DNA of 12,126 nucleotides from Willaertia magna (GCA_902984215.1 CADWAF010000742.1:1-12126); one strand, 5' to 3'. Positions 1 to 9,383 are shown, counted from the first letter of the stretch. Notes: generated by a model not told the origin, from the letters alone. Numbers and translations are program-made.

Positions 1-66
1 TAACAAAAGAAAAATTATTTGCTTCATTATAATAAATTTTTCTTTACAATAACAAAATCATACTTG

Positions 67-174
67 TTACAATATTTGTAAAACATTTTCACTCATTTTG
101 TAAAAAAACTTACCAGTTTTAAAAGCGCCATAAAAATAACCAATCAACAATTCCTTCACTAATCTATCTGTCAT
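67..174 (-). CDS. Small ORF or 5' exon, unrecognised
   Basis: A 35-codon minus-strand ORF starts at the ATG at 174-172 and ends at TAA 69-67. It begins MTDRLVKELL and contains the hydrophobic stretch IGYFYGAF. A good splice donor, CTG|GTAAGTTTT, lies at 114/113, so the piece could be a 61-nt first exon ending in phase 1 whose next exon lies left of the window. The stretch LLIGYFYGAFKT also loosely resembles the histidine-rich strand of an RCC1 repeat, which would tie it to the scrap just upstream at 185-285. I cannot assign a function. It could equally be part of a decayed gene or chance. Confidence 0.25.
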   Translation of the reverse strand: MTDRLVKELLIGYFYGAFKTGKFFYKMSENVLQIL

Positions 175-184
175 TATAAACTAA

Positions 185-285
185 TTAAAATTCATTTACA
201 ATTTTTTTAAAATATAATGGTTGAGCATCAGCACTATAAGTACAATCATCACACAACTAAAAACTTGACCATTGTCAGTTAAAAT
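185..285 (-). pseudogene. Possible RCC1-repeat relic
   Basis: On the minus strand, 285-253 reads ILTDNGQVFSC, which resembles the common RCC1-repeat strand (aLTdnGqVysWG). Two bases further on, in another frame, 250-185 reads DDCTYSADAQPLYFKKIVNE and then Phe and TAA, which would suit the end of one RCC1 blade. The break between the two is a frameshift in GTGTGATGAT. RCC1 repeats form beta-propellers in regulators of chromatin and in ubiquitin-ligase scaffolds. The match is short and rests on visual similarity only. The rest of 1-417 shows no longer reading frame. Confidence 0.28.
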
Positions 286-417
286 AAAACTTGTAAGAAG
301 CACCAATGTCAATTATTTTTGTATATTAAAAGCAAAATTATTTCCTAATTTTAATTTAGAATGAATACTATATTTTCAAACGTATTGTTTTAAAAAGTGA
401 ACAAAGTTTTATTTCAT
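286..417. other. Left flank, no gene seen
   Basis: AT-rich sequence with stops in all frames. If the 15-bp repeats at 418 and 9390 are a target-site duplication, this stretch was once the immediate upstream DNA of the S30-like ORF now at 9403 and may hold its former promoter. I see no convincing TATA box or splice site. Confidence 0.4.
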
Positions 418-432
418 TAATTCTAAAAAAAT
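418..432. repeat. Direct repeat, left copy (candidate TSD)
   Basis: The 15 bases taattctaaaaaaat are identical to 9390-9404. They lie just beyond the stop codon of the LINE-1 ORF2 reading frame on one side, while the other copy abuts the start of LINE-2. This is the arrangement expected for a target-site duplication bracketing the whole retroelement block. The A-run lowers the information content, so chance cannot be excluded. Confidence 0.5.
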
Positions 433-446
433 TTTATACTTTATTA

Positions 447-459
447 CAAGCTCCGCTTG
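447..459 (-). other. Stem-loop at the 3' end of LINE-1
   Basis: CAAGC-TCC-GCTTG (plus strand) is a perfect 5-bp stem with a 3-base loop, inside a small G+C-rich island (447-468) that stands out in AT-rich DNA. It lies about 15 bases from the element's 3' end, with AATAAA at 445-440 on the minus strand. Several LINEs need a 3' stem-loop for template recognition by their RT, so this is a plausible recognition element, though short. Confidence 0.35.
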
Positions 460-3400
460 GGGGTGGTTTGTTTCTTTCAGATTTGTAGCATTTTGATGTG
501 AGTAGCATAAGAGTAACTTGGAGTTCGATTATACATTTTTTGTAATTTTTGACTTTTTTAAAGAATGTGTCATCCTTAGTAATAATGCCTCTATAATTGA
601 GTACTATGTGGTTATGAAATATGGTGTTATTGAGTTTAGTAACTACTAATTGTTTATCTGTCAATCTTTTGACATTATCTGATGCCCAGCTTCTTTCTTT
701 ACTGGTGGTAAAATATTCTGTCATTAGGTGGCACAGGTTTCGTTCTTTGTTACAATTAGTGCAGGTTATTTCTCGATCTGTCTTGATGTTGAAGTGGCAA
801 TCATTAATATGTCTCCAGAGTTGTATTTTAGTAGTAGCTGACATCTATAAATCTAAATGTGAGTTGTTTGTTTACTACTTCCTTTTCATTAATGTTACTT
901 CTCTTATTTACTATCCATCTGTCTTCATTATTGTCTTGAATCTCTCTATAGTTTATTTTTATAATTCTCTTTTTCCAGTTAAATATAATTACATTTTTAC
1001 TGTTGTGGAATATTAATTGATTAGAGTTGAATAATTTCTGGATATCAAACGTTTTAATGTTGTTTTCAGTTTTTTTTGCCTATTGGTTAACCTTATTATT
1101 TAAGATATTATTACTGTGGGTTTTTACCTTTGTTATTTTCAGTATTATATTCTTTTCTTTGAGCGTTTTTTCCAGTTCTTTAATAAAAAGCATGAAGTTA
1201 CCTCTGTAATATTTGTTTTCATATATTTCGATTAATATTTTACTATCTGTGTTAAGATCTATTTTTGAGTTTTTTGGGGTTAATTTGACTGTGTGGATAA
1301 TAGCACAGAGTTTAGCTGTATTATTAAAATAATTATTGTCGATTTTAAATGTATGTTTAATTGTTTTTCCTTTAGATATAATGATACACGTGTATCCTAT
1401 ATTGCTGTCAGTTTTAGATCCATTTGTGTAAATGGTAATCTTTTCCTTTCTGTTATGGATTGAGTGGTTGTGAAATGATTGGTCTGATTTGGGGGTTTTG
1501 TATAGTTTGTATGTATTCAAAATACTCTAAAAGTTTTCATAGATGTCAAGATTTTTACTTTTCTTATGGTTTTTAGTCTCTCAGACTTCCTTTTCTTCTC
1601 TTCTGCACTTTTTTTCTTTATTGCTGCAAATGCTTTCTCCGTTTCTGCAAATTTTATTTCGTCTAGCCCATACAAAACCCTTTCGCGTACTCTTTTTTTC
1701 TTTTCTTCTGAAAATTTTCTCTTTTGTTCTTCGAATAGATTGTTATTTATTAAGAGACTAACCAGTCTGTAGTTAGAGTAATATTTGTTTCTTATAGTGT
1801 GGACTGCTAGTAGTTCTACTTGAGTGTAGAATTTTCTTAGTTCTAGTCCCCCATCATTAACCTTAGTATAAAATAGATTACTTGATGTTAATCCTTTTTT
1901 TCATTTCTTTTCTTATAACTTTGTCAATTTCCTCAGCGTCTTTTTTATTGATAACATTACTCCTTGCTAGATGAACAAAGTTGGACAAGCATTTAGTTTG
2001 TATTAAGTTTTTGTATTTGTTAGGATTTAACAATTTTTCAAGAATATATTTGAGGTCTTGAATAATGTTGTTTTTCTTATTTTTGATGTCTTCCTTAATG
2101 TTTATATTTTTTAAAAAGTAATTTCTAAGTATCCTTTTGTCTTTAACAATTGGTATTAAGTTGTTGTTTATAATGGGGGTGTTGTTTTCGTTATATTTTC
2201 TAAATATAAGAGCTTTTGATTTTCCAGCATTGATTCTTAATTAAGGTTTTTCATCTATCTGTTTATATCTTTTAGTTTTCTATTAAATTTTTTACTAATT
2301 TTCCCAATAATGTAAAGGTCATCTGTAAAGTTAAGTATTCTTACAGATTCAAGATTAGTATTACATGGGTTAATAGGAATTTTCTATTTTTAAATTACTT
2401 TATCTATTATAATCTATGTCACATAATCATAGACCAAAAGAGTTAAGGGACATCCTTGAGGAATATTTTTGGTTTTAAGGATTTCTCTTTTAAGTTCTTA
2501 TTTGATTTCACATTTAAGATAATGATTAGAATATGCATTCGTAATAAAATTAATAAGGGTTGGTGAGAATTTATAATGTTTTAAACCCATTCTAATTAAT
2601 TTGAAGTCTACGTGGTCATAGACCCCTTCTACATCAAGATTAACAATCATGAGGTCCTGTTTGTTTGTTTTGATTAAACTTTTCATGGTATATACTTAGT
2701 TTATTATTTCTCTTTTGGGGATAAATGCTTGCTGTCTAATATTGAGATTATCTTTTGCCCAATTTCTAAGCTTTTTTACTATAATATTAAAAAAAAGTCT
2801 ATAAACAATATTCATTATAGCAATTAGTCTTAAGTCCTTAAGACCAGTTACTTTATCTTTCTTAGGGATTAACTTAAGCCATCCAAATTTGTATATCTTT
2901 AGTATATCTCCATTTTCAATAAGATTGTTGTAATAGTTTGTTAAATTTTTAATCATTTCATTATCGAATCTATTAAATATTTCAAAGAAAATACTATCTA
3001 TTCCAGTTGACTTTGATTTTATTTTAGATATACTCTTTTTAACCTCTGTTGTGGTTATTTTATTCCAAATAGGTTTGTTCTTAATTGTAGATTGAGGTGC
3101 TTTAAGTTTAATGTCTTTATTGTTTCTAGTAAATTTGTTAGTAAAAAATTGTATGATTTCTTCTTCATTTGTAACCTTAAGTATTTCATTCCAATTAATA
3201 TTGTTTTAGTTAACTATTTTGTCAAATTTAAACATTAATCCTGTTTGGAGATTATTTAAATTTTTTATAAAAGTATTCCTTCTTTTAATACACGCCTTTT
3301 TGCATAGCTCTTTAAGTGCATTGTTTTTATTGTTAAGCTCTACTGCTAATTTTAGTTCTCTTGTGTCTTTAATTTTAATTCTTAGTTCGTAAATTTCTTT

Positions 3401-4308
3401 TTTTAGATCTTTAATTTTCTTATTTCCATTAATTTGACTTTTTGTGAATAGATACTAACCTTTACTTTTACTTTTAATTAGTTGTGATATTTTTGTAAAG
3501 AAACTTTCAAAATTTTTATCAGATTCCTCAAAAATTTGGTTAATCTCTTCTTGTTTAAAAATATTTTTAGCTATTATGTAAGCTTTCCAAGAATAGTTAT
3601 TTTCAATAGCTAATTTGAATTCTATTGGAGAATGGTCGTTGTTAGTAATTTAGTTAAAGTTGAGTTCTTTGACCATTTTGAAATGATTAGATATAATTAC
3701 ATGGTCTAAGTATCTGCTTATTGTTTTTTGAACACTATATCTATCCTTTTGGACTCTGTTATAGGTGGGACTTGAATTTGAAAAAATTATAAAATGTTTC
3801 TCTCCAAACTTTTACTTTGTTGCGATTAATATTACATGGGTCACAATTAAGGTCACCTATGATAATTGTTGGTTAGTTATTAGTAACTACAAGAAAGTCA
3901 TTGAGTTTACTAAGTATATCTTCTTCTTCTTTTTCTATTTTATCTCCAGGACAGTTGTAGATGTTAATGAAGTTAATTTCTTGTTCTCGCAGATTAAGGA
4001 TAAGATATTAGACTTTTTTTTTGACTATTTGTATGTTGGTTAAAAATTTTTTAATATTTGCAAACCCTTTTGTATGAAAAGCAGTTCCTCTAAAAGAATT
4101 TGTGTCGTTTGAGTTTAAAAATACTAGTTTCTTGAATTTAGAAGTAGTAGAGAAAACAGAACGAATTTTATTGAACTCATTCAAGTGAGTGTCATTAATA
4201 ACTAAAATGTCAACATTGTTAACTTTTATCATATTGAGAATGTTTTCCAGTTTAATAGTATCTTTAGTATCTAATAGAATGATACTATTAAGATTAAATG
4301 TTGTGACT

Positions 4309-4316
4309 TTAATCAT
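4309..4316 (-). promoter_or_regulatory. ORF1 stop / ORF2 start overlap, LINE-1
   Basis: On the minus strand ATGATTAA holds the ORF2 ATG (4316-4314) and, in another frame, the ORF1 stop TAA (4311-4309). Overlapping stop/start signals are used by some LINEs for termination-reinitiation of ORF2 translation. It depends on reading the ORF1 tail in the frame that ends in ENENMNNN, which I judge the coding one. Confidence 0.45.
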
Positions 4317-4967
4317 TATTGATATTATTATTCATATTTTCGTTCTCCTCATCATCAAATTCCACTCTATATAATGTAGGATCAAAGTTAAATTGGTTTA
4401 ATAACAATAATGTTTTTGACCCCATCTTCAATTGTACCAATTCTATTGTCGAACTTATTAATCTTTTTATTTAATATTTTAATATCTTTCTTAATTTCTT
4501 CAATTTTATTCTCTTGGGCTACCAATTTACCTTCCAAAGATTCATTACTTACGTTAGAAAAGTTATAAGTATTGTTATTTGGTCTATTCTTAATTCTATC
4601 AACCTTAAGTTTAAATTCATTATCGAGGTGTTTAAATTTTTTAGTTTTGCGTTTAGACTTGTCACTTAAGTTTTTTTTACAGTTGTGATTTTTGTCAATT
4701 AAGGCCTTAATATTGTCATTATTGGCACAAGTATACTATATTTTAAAAAAAGTATCTTAATTGTTGTACTTTGATTTTTCTTTAAAGATTTTATATCTAT
4801 TTTCTTCAAAATTAACTTTGTCTTTTAAGAATATTTCTTTAATAATGTTTTTCACTAATTGTTCAGAATAAGAAGTTACTGGAAAGGACATTTGACAAAT
4901 ATTTAAATGCTCAATAGCAAGCATAGAGTATGTTTTGTAAACTTGAAAATCTCTAATGTCTATTAAC

Positions 4968-5127
4968 TTTTTAGCAAACACTTCGTTAGTGTACCCTACT
5001 CTTAGTTTGAATATGCTTGTTTTGTAGTTGTTTGATAAATTCATGGTTTTTTAGTAAACACTTCGTTAGTGTACCCTACTCTTAGTTTGAATATGCTTGT
5101 TTTGTAGTTGTTTGATAAATTCATGGT
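4968..5127. repeat. 80-bp tandem duplication in LINE-1 ORF1
   Basis: Two adjacent 80-bp copies (4968-5047 and 5048-5127) differ at one base only (c at 4974, t at 5054). The unit holds the ATG and the residues MNLSNNYKTSIFKLRVGYTN in both copies. Because 80 is not a multiple of three, the duplication shifts the ORF1 frame: reading through the upstream copy runs into TGA in the downstream one. The near identity shows that it is younger than most of the element's decay. Confidence 0.95.
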
Positions 5128-6104
5128 TTAGATTCTATGGGAACTATTAGTATATATTTCATTAATAATGTATTTAATTCTTTCTAAAACTTCTTCGAAT
5201 TTATTCTTTTCATACTGAATATCTTTTAGAGAGCTTTCAAAGTTAAGTTTTGTAATAAAGTATTTAGTGTTTGTACCTTGTTTTGTGGTCTCCTTGTTAA
5301 AAAGTTTAATGACTTAGGTTTTATTATCTTTTGTGTTATATAAAACCTGTATTAAGTTAAGTTTTAGTTCAAGTTTATATATTTCACTAATTCTAGATCT
5401 TGGTATAATATTCATTATGTAGTCATAAAAGATATCACTGATTTTTTCTCCTGAGATGATTGTAACTCTAAATGAGTAATCTCTGTTAACCTTTTTATTG
5501 GTTTGGTCATTAGAGTTGTCATTATTGTCTCTGGTTCTTTTGTTAAAATTGTTATTATTAGATATGTTGCTTAATTTGTAATTTGGTTTTGTATTTGGAT
5601 TGTGTATTGGTTTGATGATACTTGTTGGTTTGTAGTTGTTTTTTTTGCTTTGGTTTGTTTTGACTAATCGTTTAGAGTTATATTTATCTTTAATGGTTAC
5701 ATTATGTAACAGTAACTGTTTGTGTTTTTCCCTTTATTTACTTTTTAACGGTGGGTTTTGGTAACGGTTATTTTTTAGCAGTTTTTCTGATTCAATTAAA
5801 TTTGACTGTTTGCCATCTTTTTTATTTTTATAGCCGTTAGACTTGTTTTTTGAATTATTATTAATTTTTTTAGATTTCTTCATGTGCTTTACTTTCCTTT
5901 TTTCTGCTTTTTCTTCTACACCTATACAATAATTATTCCTTTTTTCTAACGTTTTCATCTCCTTTGTAGGTTCTTTGGTTAGTATAAGTATGATGGTAGT
6001 AAGTTTCTTTATTTTATTCTCTATTTTAACTAGTTTCTCATTCTTCCTATCAATCACCTTTTTGAACTCAATAATTTCATCTTCCATTAACTTCATTTTT
6101 TTTG

Positions 6105-6115
6105 CGCTCGTAATT
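6105..6115 (-). other. Conserved LINE 5' end motif, LINE-1 copy
   Basis: AATTACGAGCG on the minus strand, 8 bases ahead of the ORF1 ATG at 6096 and identical to 9394-9384 in LINE-2. Behind it the two elements no longer align at base level, so this marks the common 5' end. AATTA may belong to the target rather than the element. Confidence 0.6.
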
Positions 6116-6140
6116 TTAAAGTTTTAAAGTTTTAAAGTTT
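6114..6140 (-). repeat. (ttttaaag)n tail at the 3' end of LINE-2
   Basis: Three full copies and a partial copy of the 8-mer ttttaaag (CTTTAAAA on the minus strand) sit exactly between the 3' UTR of LINE-2 and the 5' motif of LINE-1. Several LINE families end in a short tandem repeat instead of poly(A), made by RT slippage, so this is best read as the LINE-2 tail. Confidence 0.65.
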
Positions 6141-6460
6141 ATTTAATCTAGACTATTTTCCTAAGTCATGCTTAAGAACTGTATTTGTTTCATTTCTTTT
6201 TGTACAGAGTATTGAAGATAAATAAAAGATTGTATAGCAATTTTTCATTTATCAAATAATTAAAGATGAAAGATTGTGTAGTAATTTTTCATCAAATCTT
6301 GAATCCACTTAAGTCCTTCTTCCATTTTAAAGTACCAAAAACGAAAAGTTTTAAAAATTTCATTAATTATTTCTAAATATAGATTGAAAATAATTTTCCA
6401 ATTATTAGCCAGTTTCTTTTTGATTTTGATTTCACTAATTTCTTTATCACCTATATATTC
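6141..6460 (-). other. 3' region of LINE-2
   Basis: Between the TAG at 6463-6461 and the 8-mer tail. The ORF2 frame stays open past that TAG for 66 more codons (to TAA 6262-6260, then TGA 6247-6245), including KWIQDLMKNYY, so the true end of ORF2 may be here. A small hairpin (minus strand CTTAAG-CATGA-CTTAGG, one G-T pair) lies at 6160-6176. No other gene is seen. Confidence 0.4.
6225..6292. repeat. Spaced 24-bp direct repeat
   Basis: aaagattgtatagcaatttttcat at 6225-6248 recurs at 6269-6292 with two transitions, 44 bp apart. The repeats lie across the end of the extended ORF2 frame of LINE-2 and look like a local duplication in its 3' region. Confidence 0.8.
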
Positions 6461-8253
6461 CTAATTTTTAGCCCTTAATTCTTTAAGAAATTTTTTAAAC
6501 CTAACGTTTTCTTTTGCTTTTAATTTTCTTTCTATTTCCTCCTTCCCTATAAATCTTGAATTATTAGATGCCATATTTAAAGTATAATTAAGAAAATCGA
6601 ATTTGAATTTATAGGATTCAAATTTGATTTTATTTAAGTCTCTTTTATTGTTTATGATTTTTCTAAATCTGTTATTGTCTTGCTTTATTGAATGTTTTGC
6701 AATAGAGTATTCTTCCAATATATGTTTTACCCTTCTTTCTTTTTTACAAAGCCAACAATTAATAGGTTTTTGGCCGTATTTATATTCTATTAAACCATTA
6801 TTCTTATATCCAATAAATCTGTATTTGTAGATTGGACTGTCAACATTTCTTTTCATCTATAATCCATTAATATTCATAAAATCTTGTTTGGCAAATTGCT
6901 TGTTCTATATATATAAATTATAAATCGGTTCTGGAACATAATTTTCATCATCAATACTTCTTTTATTTTTAATTACAAAACTATATGTTTTAGAAATGTA
7001 TTTCTTAATTCCTTTATATTCTATTGAAAGAATGCTTTTTTTAGCTAGTTTATCTGCTATTTCATTACTGTTAACTCCACAATGTGATTCTTCCTTAACA
7101 AATATTACTTTAATATTTTTATGCTTCACTATTTTCTAAAATGTTCTTACTATCATTTCAAATTTGCCTTTATTTTTTCTATTTGTAAATGCATTCAAAG
7201 CAATATTCGAATCTATATATATATTAACTGTAGAATTCTTTGGAAGCTTTTTAATGGTTTATATTATTGACAGTACTTCTGCCTTATTATTTATGCTTTT
7301 ACCAAAATTAATCCTTCGATTAAACTTTCTTATTTTTCTATTTTTATGTCCTCTTATGTGAATATCTCCACCTGTCTATCCCTTTTTACAACTTCTATCT
7401 GTATACACATTAATTTTTTCAAATTTACCTATTTTAGAATAGATTTTTCTTAGATTACATTTTCCTTGTTTAATACAGTATAGTTTAGTAATATTATATA
7501 CCTCAGTAAAGAAATTCTTATTTTCATTTTTTATTGTTTATTCTTTTTATAACGTGTTTGAATTTTAGACTATTAAAGTTTATTTTAGAACAAATAAAAT
7601 TGTGATCAAAAAAAGGTACATCTTTAATAACTATTTCAGATATATTATAATTGGTTAACATATTATCAGGGCGTGACTTTTTGCTTTTTCTATTAAATGT
7701 GGATTTATCATTATTATAAAAACCTCTATTCAATCCTATTTCTTCTATAAAACTGATCCACACCAAATCCTTCTAAGTCATTTGCTTTTTAATTCCTTTA
7801 TCTAAGATGACATTAAAATTACTTATTATCATTATATTATAATCTATATATTTATAGTAATAATCTTTAATAATTTTCATAAGCTCATTATCTTCTCTTG
7901 TAAATGAGCTTTCAGCGTTATTGTAAATATTCAAAATTAGAATTTTGTTGTAAAGATTGGTTAAAAAAATTTCACAGATTCTATTAAATGATATTGATAA
8001 AAGAGATATTAAGATTTCTTTTTAGTTTTTTTGAAATGATAAAGTATTGACCATGTTTATCGTTATGTGCATTTAAAGAAAAGAATGTACCTTTAGAAGA
8101 ATGTTTTATTAAAGAGGCCTGAAGTTTAATCTTGTTTGTGATGGCAGATTCTTGTAAGCAACAAATATCAGCATTATTTTTAATCATAAAGTCTATTGTA
8201 AACTCTATTTTGTGTGGTTGGAAACTATTAATGTTTAAATTAATCATGTTCAT
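6461..8253 (-). pseudogene. LINE-2 ORF2: endonuclease joined to RNase H, no RT
   Basis: Starts most likely at ATG 8253 (MNMINLNINSF); the frame is open upstream to 8280 but that part overlaps ORF1. The endonuclease shows INLNINSF, CCLQESAI (the QE of the QETH-type motif), IISNFN where the family has GDFN, SRPDNMLTN and FDHNFI. A one-base frameshift near 7990 and one TAG interrupt it. At about 7525 the endonuclease frame ends in TGA and another frame takes over with an RNase H: YTDRSC, NKAEVL, YIDSN and NEIADKLAKKS, so all four catalytic Asp/Glu are kept. The tail (6856-6461) has CWLCKKERRVKH, a C-x2-C-x7-H signature. Five TAA/TAG codons break the RNase H and tail frame before the TAG at 6463-6461, with no frameshift. 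Confidence 0.75.
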
Positions 8254-8255
8254 TA
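8251..8255 (-). promoter_or_regulatory. TAATG overlap of ORF1 stop and ORF2 start, LINE-2
   Basis: The ORF1 frame ends TAA at 8255-8253 and the ORF2 frame has ATG at 8253-8251, sharing the A. UAAUG junctions are known in other LINEs, such as the silkworm SART1, for coupled ORF2 translation. The full string is TAATGA, so a second stop in the ORF1 frame follows directly. Confidence 0.55.
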
Positions 8256-9381
8256 AATTAAAGAATGATTTTGATGACATGAGCTACCCTTAAGTGTTTT
8301 CATCGAGTAATCTTCTGAAACAATATCTTTAGTTCTCTTTCCTTCACATTCAAGAAAATCTACTCTGTTAGCAATTAATCTAATCTCTTTTTGTAATGTA
8401 TCCATATTTGCTACTAAATTATTTATTGTGCTGCAAAGTTGAGTGTTAGATTCAATGAGCTTATTGAAGATGACGTTAATATTTAACTTTAATGATAAAA
8501 TACTGGGATTGTTTGGCTGATAATTAAGGTTCAATTACAAAGGAATTTCCTTCTTCAACAATTCTATCCCAAGCATTATAAATTCTTTAAATTATTGCTT
8601 TAAGATTAAGTATATTTCTGCTATGAATCTTGAGAAGTGGTTTCTTTTTATCAAGGTTATTAACTTTCAACTATTTAATCTTTAAAAAGTTGTCTTTAAT
8701 AGCACTATTTAAAGCTGCTAGTCTTATAATTACTTTACTATCATTGCTTTCCCTATTAAGTAATCTTTAAGTGAAACACATAATGATATCCTTAAACTTA
8801 TTTTACTCAATTAATAACAAAACTTCCTTTTCTACAACAATTTCTAAGTTACATAAATTCATTAAGTAAAAACTTTTGTCTATAAAACAATTTTCATTGA
8901 AAACCTTGTTTTCAATCACTTTGTTCTTATCCTTTTTGAAATAAAAGATAATAACACAACAGTTATCTCTACTTATAATACCAGCCACCTTTTTGTTATC
9001 TAGTTTTTCCAATATTTCATTTACTAATCTTTCATCTACCTTTTTATCAAAATATAAATGAATTTTATTAGCATTTGGATATTTAAGAGTTTTGAAACTC
9101 TTTTTATTCATCTTGTTTGCACTTGAAACTCTATACTTATTACTGTTTTGACGTATTTTTTTTAGATTAATTTTTTTCTACCCCTTTTGTAGCTCACTAA
9201 CTTTAACGAATTTTTTCTCAAATTTTTGCAGCTTGTTGAGTCTATCCTTTAGTTTTCCACACTCTGCCGATACAAGATTAAACTTCAAAGTAATCCTCTT
9301 TATCCATTCTTCTCTTCTTCTAAGTTCTTCAATGATTTTACTTGAGACCAAGGGGTCCCAAGTACTTGTATTTTTTTTCAT
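8253..9381 (-). pseudogene. LINE-2 ORF1: RNA-binding structural protein, degenerate
   Basis: Begins at ATG 9381 (MKKNTSTWDPLV), 3 bases behind the conserved 5' motif, so the 5' UTR is extremely short. Residues 15-65 form a charged coiled coil. After a TAG at 9180-9178 the frame goes on through a short basic stretch into a beta-alpha-beta-beta stretch (9070-8930, KIHLYFDKKVDERLVNEILE and on), possibly RRM-like. It continues in one frame through TAA 8805-8803 and four further TAA/TAG codons to about 8540, shifts frame once, and ends in a second coiled coil (SILSLKLNINVIFNKLIE to RLIANRVDFLE). The same order of parts is seen in LINE-1 ORF1, with little residue identity. Confidence 0.65.
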
Positions 9382-9383
9382 CT

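Larger units (their letters stand above)
434..4316 (-). pseudogene. LINE-1 ORF2: EN-RT-RNase H polyprotein, degenerate
   Basis: The frame opens at ATG 4316 with an AP-like endonuclease: FNLNSI, then LVINDTHL where the family has (Q)ETH, GDLNCD at about 3857-3841, YLDHVIIS and NDHSPI. RT follows in one frame from about 3770 to 2240: the WLKLIPKKD and LRLIAI strand, QQAFIPKRE, motif A NLDVEGVYDHV (Asp at 2635-2633), motif B PQGCPL (about 2461) and motif C FTDDL (2326-2315), so the three catalytic Asp are present. After GGLELR near 1850 comes a long charged helical linker, then RNase H (about 1460-1080) with YTNGS, AKLCAI and NTDSK, in which the first Asp and the Glu are lost. The tail (844-434) has C-x2-C-x7-H. 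TAA/TAG codons interrupt it about 14 times, and frameshifts lie near 3775, 2230, 1890, 1520 and 850. It acted in target-primed reverse transcription and is now dead. Confidence 0.85.
4309..6096 (-). pseudogene. LINE-1 ORF1: RNA-binding structural protein, degenerate
   Basis: Starts at ATG 6096 (MKLMEDEIIEFKKV), 9 bases behind the conserved 5' motif. The N-terminus is a Lys/Glu-rich coiled coil, followed by a long Asn/Lys-rich basic linker suited to RNA binding. A beta-alpha-beta-beta stretch around 5480-5340 (FRVTIISGEKISDIFYDYIM and on) may be an RRM-like fold, as in many LINE ORF1 proteins. A second coiled coil lies near 4560-4420 (LEGKLVAQENKIEEIKKDIK). Three in-frame TAA codons precede an 80-bp tandem duplication that shifts the frame. 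Further breaks are TAA at 4759 and TAG shortly after. A run of four G near 4420 is a likely one-base shift, after which the frame ends in an Asp/Glu/Asn-rich tail at TAA 4311-4309, overlapping the ORF2 start. Confidence 0.7.
433..6115 (-). mobile_element. LINE-1: decayed non-LTR retrotransposon with full domain set
   Basis: A nearly full-length LINE on the minus strand, running from the 5' motif at 6115-6105 to the candidate target-site duplication at 432. In order it shows ORF1 (coiled coil, Asn/Lys-rich linker, RRM-like fold, coiled coil), then ORF2 with AP-like endonuclease, reverse transcriptase, RNase H and a C2H-type tail. RNase H behind RT points to the I-group of LINEs (I, LOA, Ingi and relatives), but I cannot place the clade. 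It carries about 19 in-frame TAA/TAG codons and some six frameshifts, so it is inactive. It inserts directly behind the 3' tail of LINE-2. No long 3' UTR is visible: the last reading frame ends within 2 bases of the flanking repeat, next to a short stem-loop and an AATAAA. Confidence 0.85.

Noticed and set aside
621..1016. Plus-strand ORF of 131 codons, hydrophobic
   Set aside because: It lies opposite the LINE-1 ORF2 tail, whose Cys-Cys-His cluster and RNase H continuity are convincing on the minus strand. The Leu/Val/Ser-rich plus product is the usual shadow of an AT-rich coding strand.
1543..1772. Two overlapping plus-strand ORFs, Phe/Ser/Leu-rich
   Set aside because: They are antisense shadows of the Lys/Glu-rich linker behind the LINE-1 RT.
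3765..4043. Plus-strand ORF over the endonuclease
   Set aside because: The minus strand has the GDLNCD and LDHVIIS motifs here, so the plus frame is a shadow.
6624..7361. Plus-strand hydrophobic ORFs over the LINE-2 tail and RNase H
   Set aside because: They mirror Lys/Asn-rich minus-strand coding sequence with recognisable RNase H and C-x2-C motifs.
8803..9111. A separate host gene for the 102-codon ORF
   Set aside because: The frame is continuous with the LINE-2 ORF1 start at 9381 except for one TAG, and it lies in the same place and fold order as in LINE-1 ORF1.
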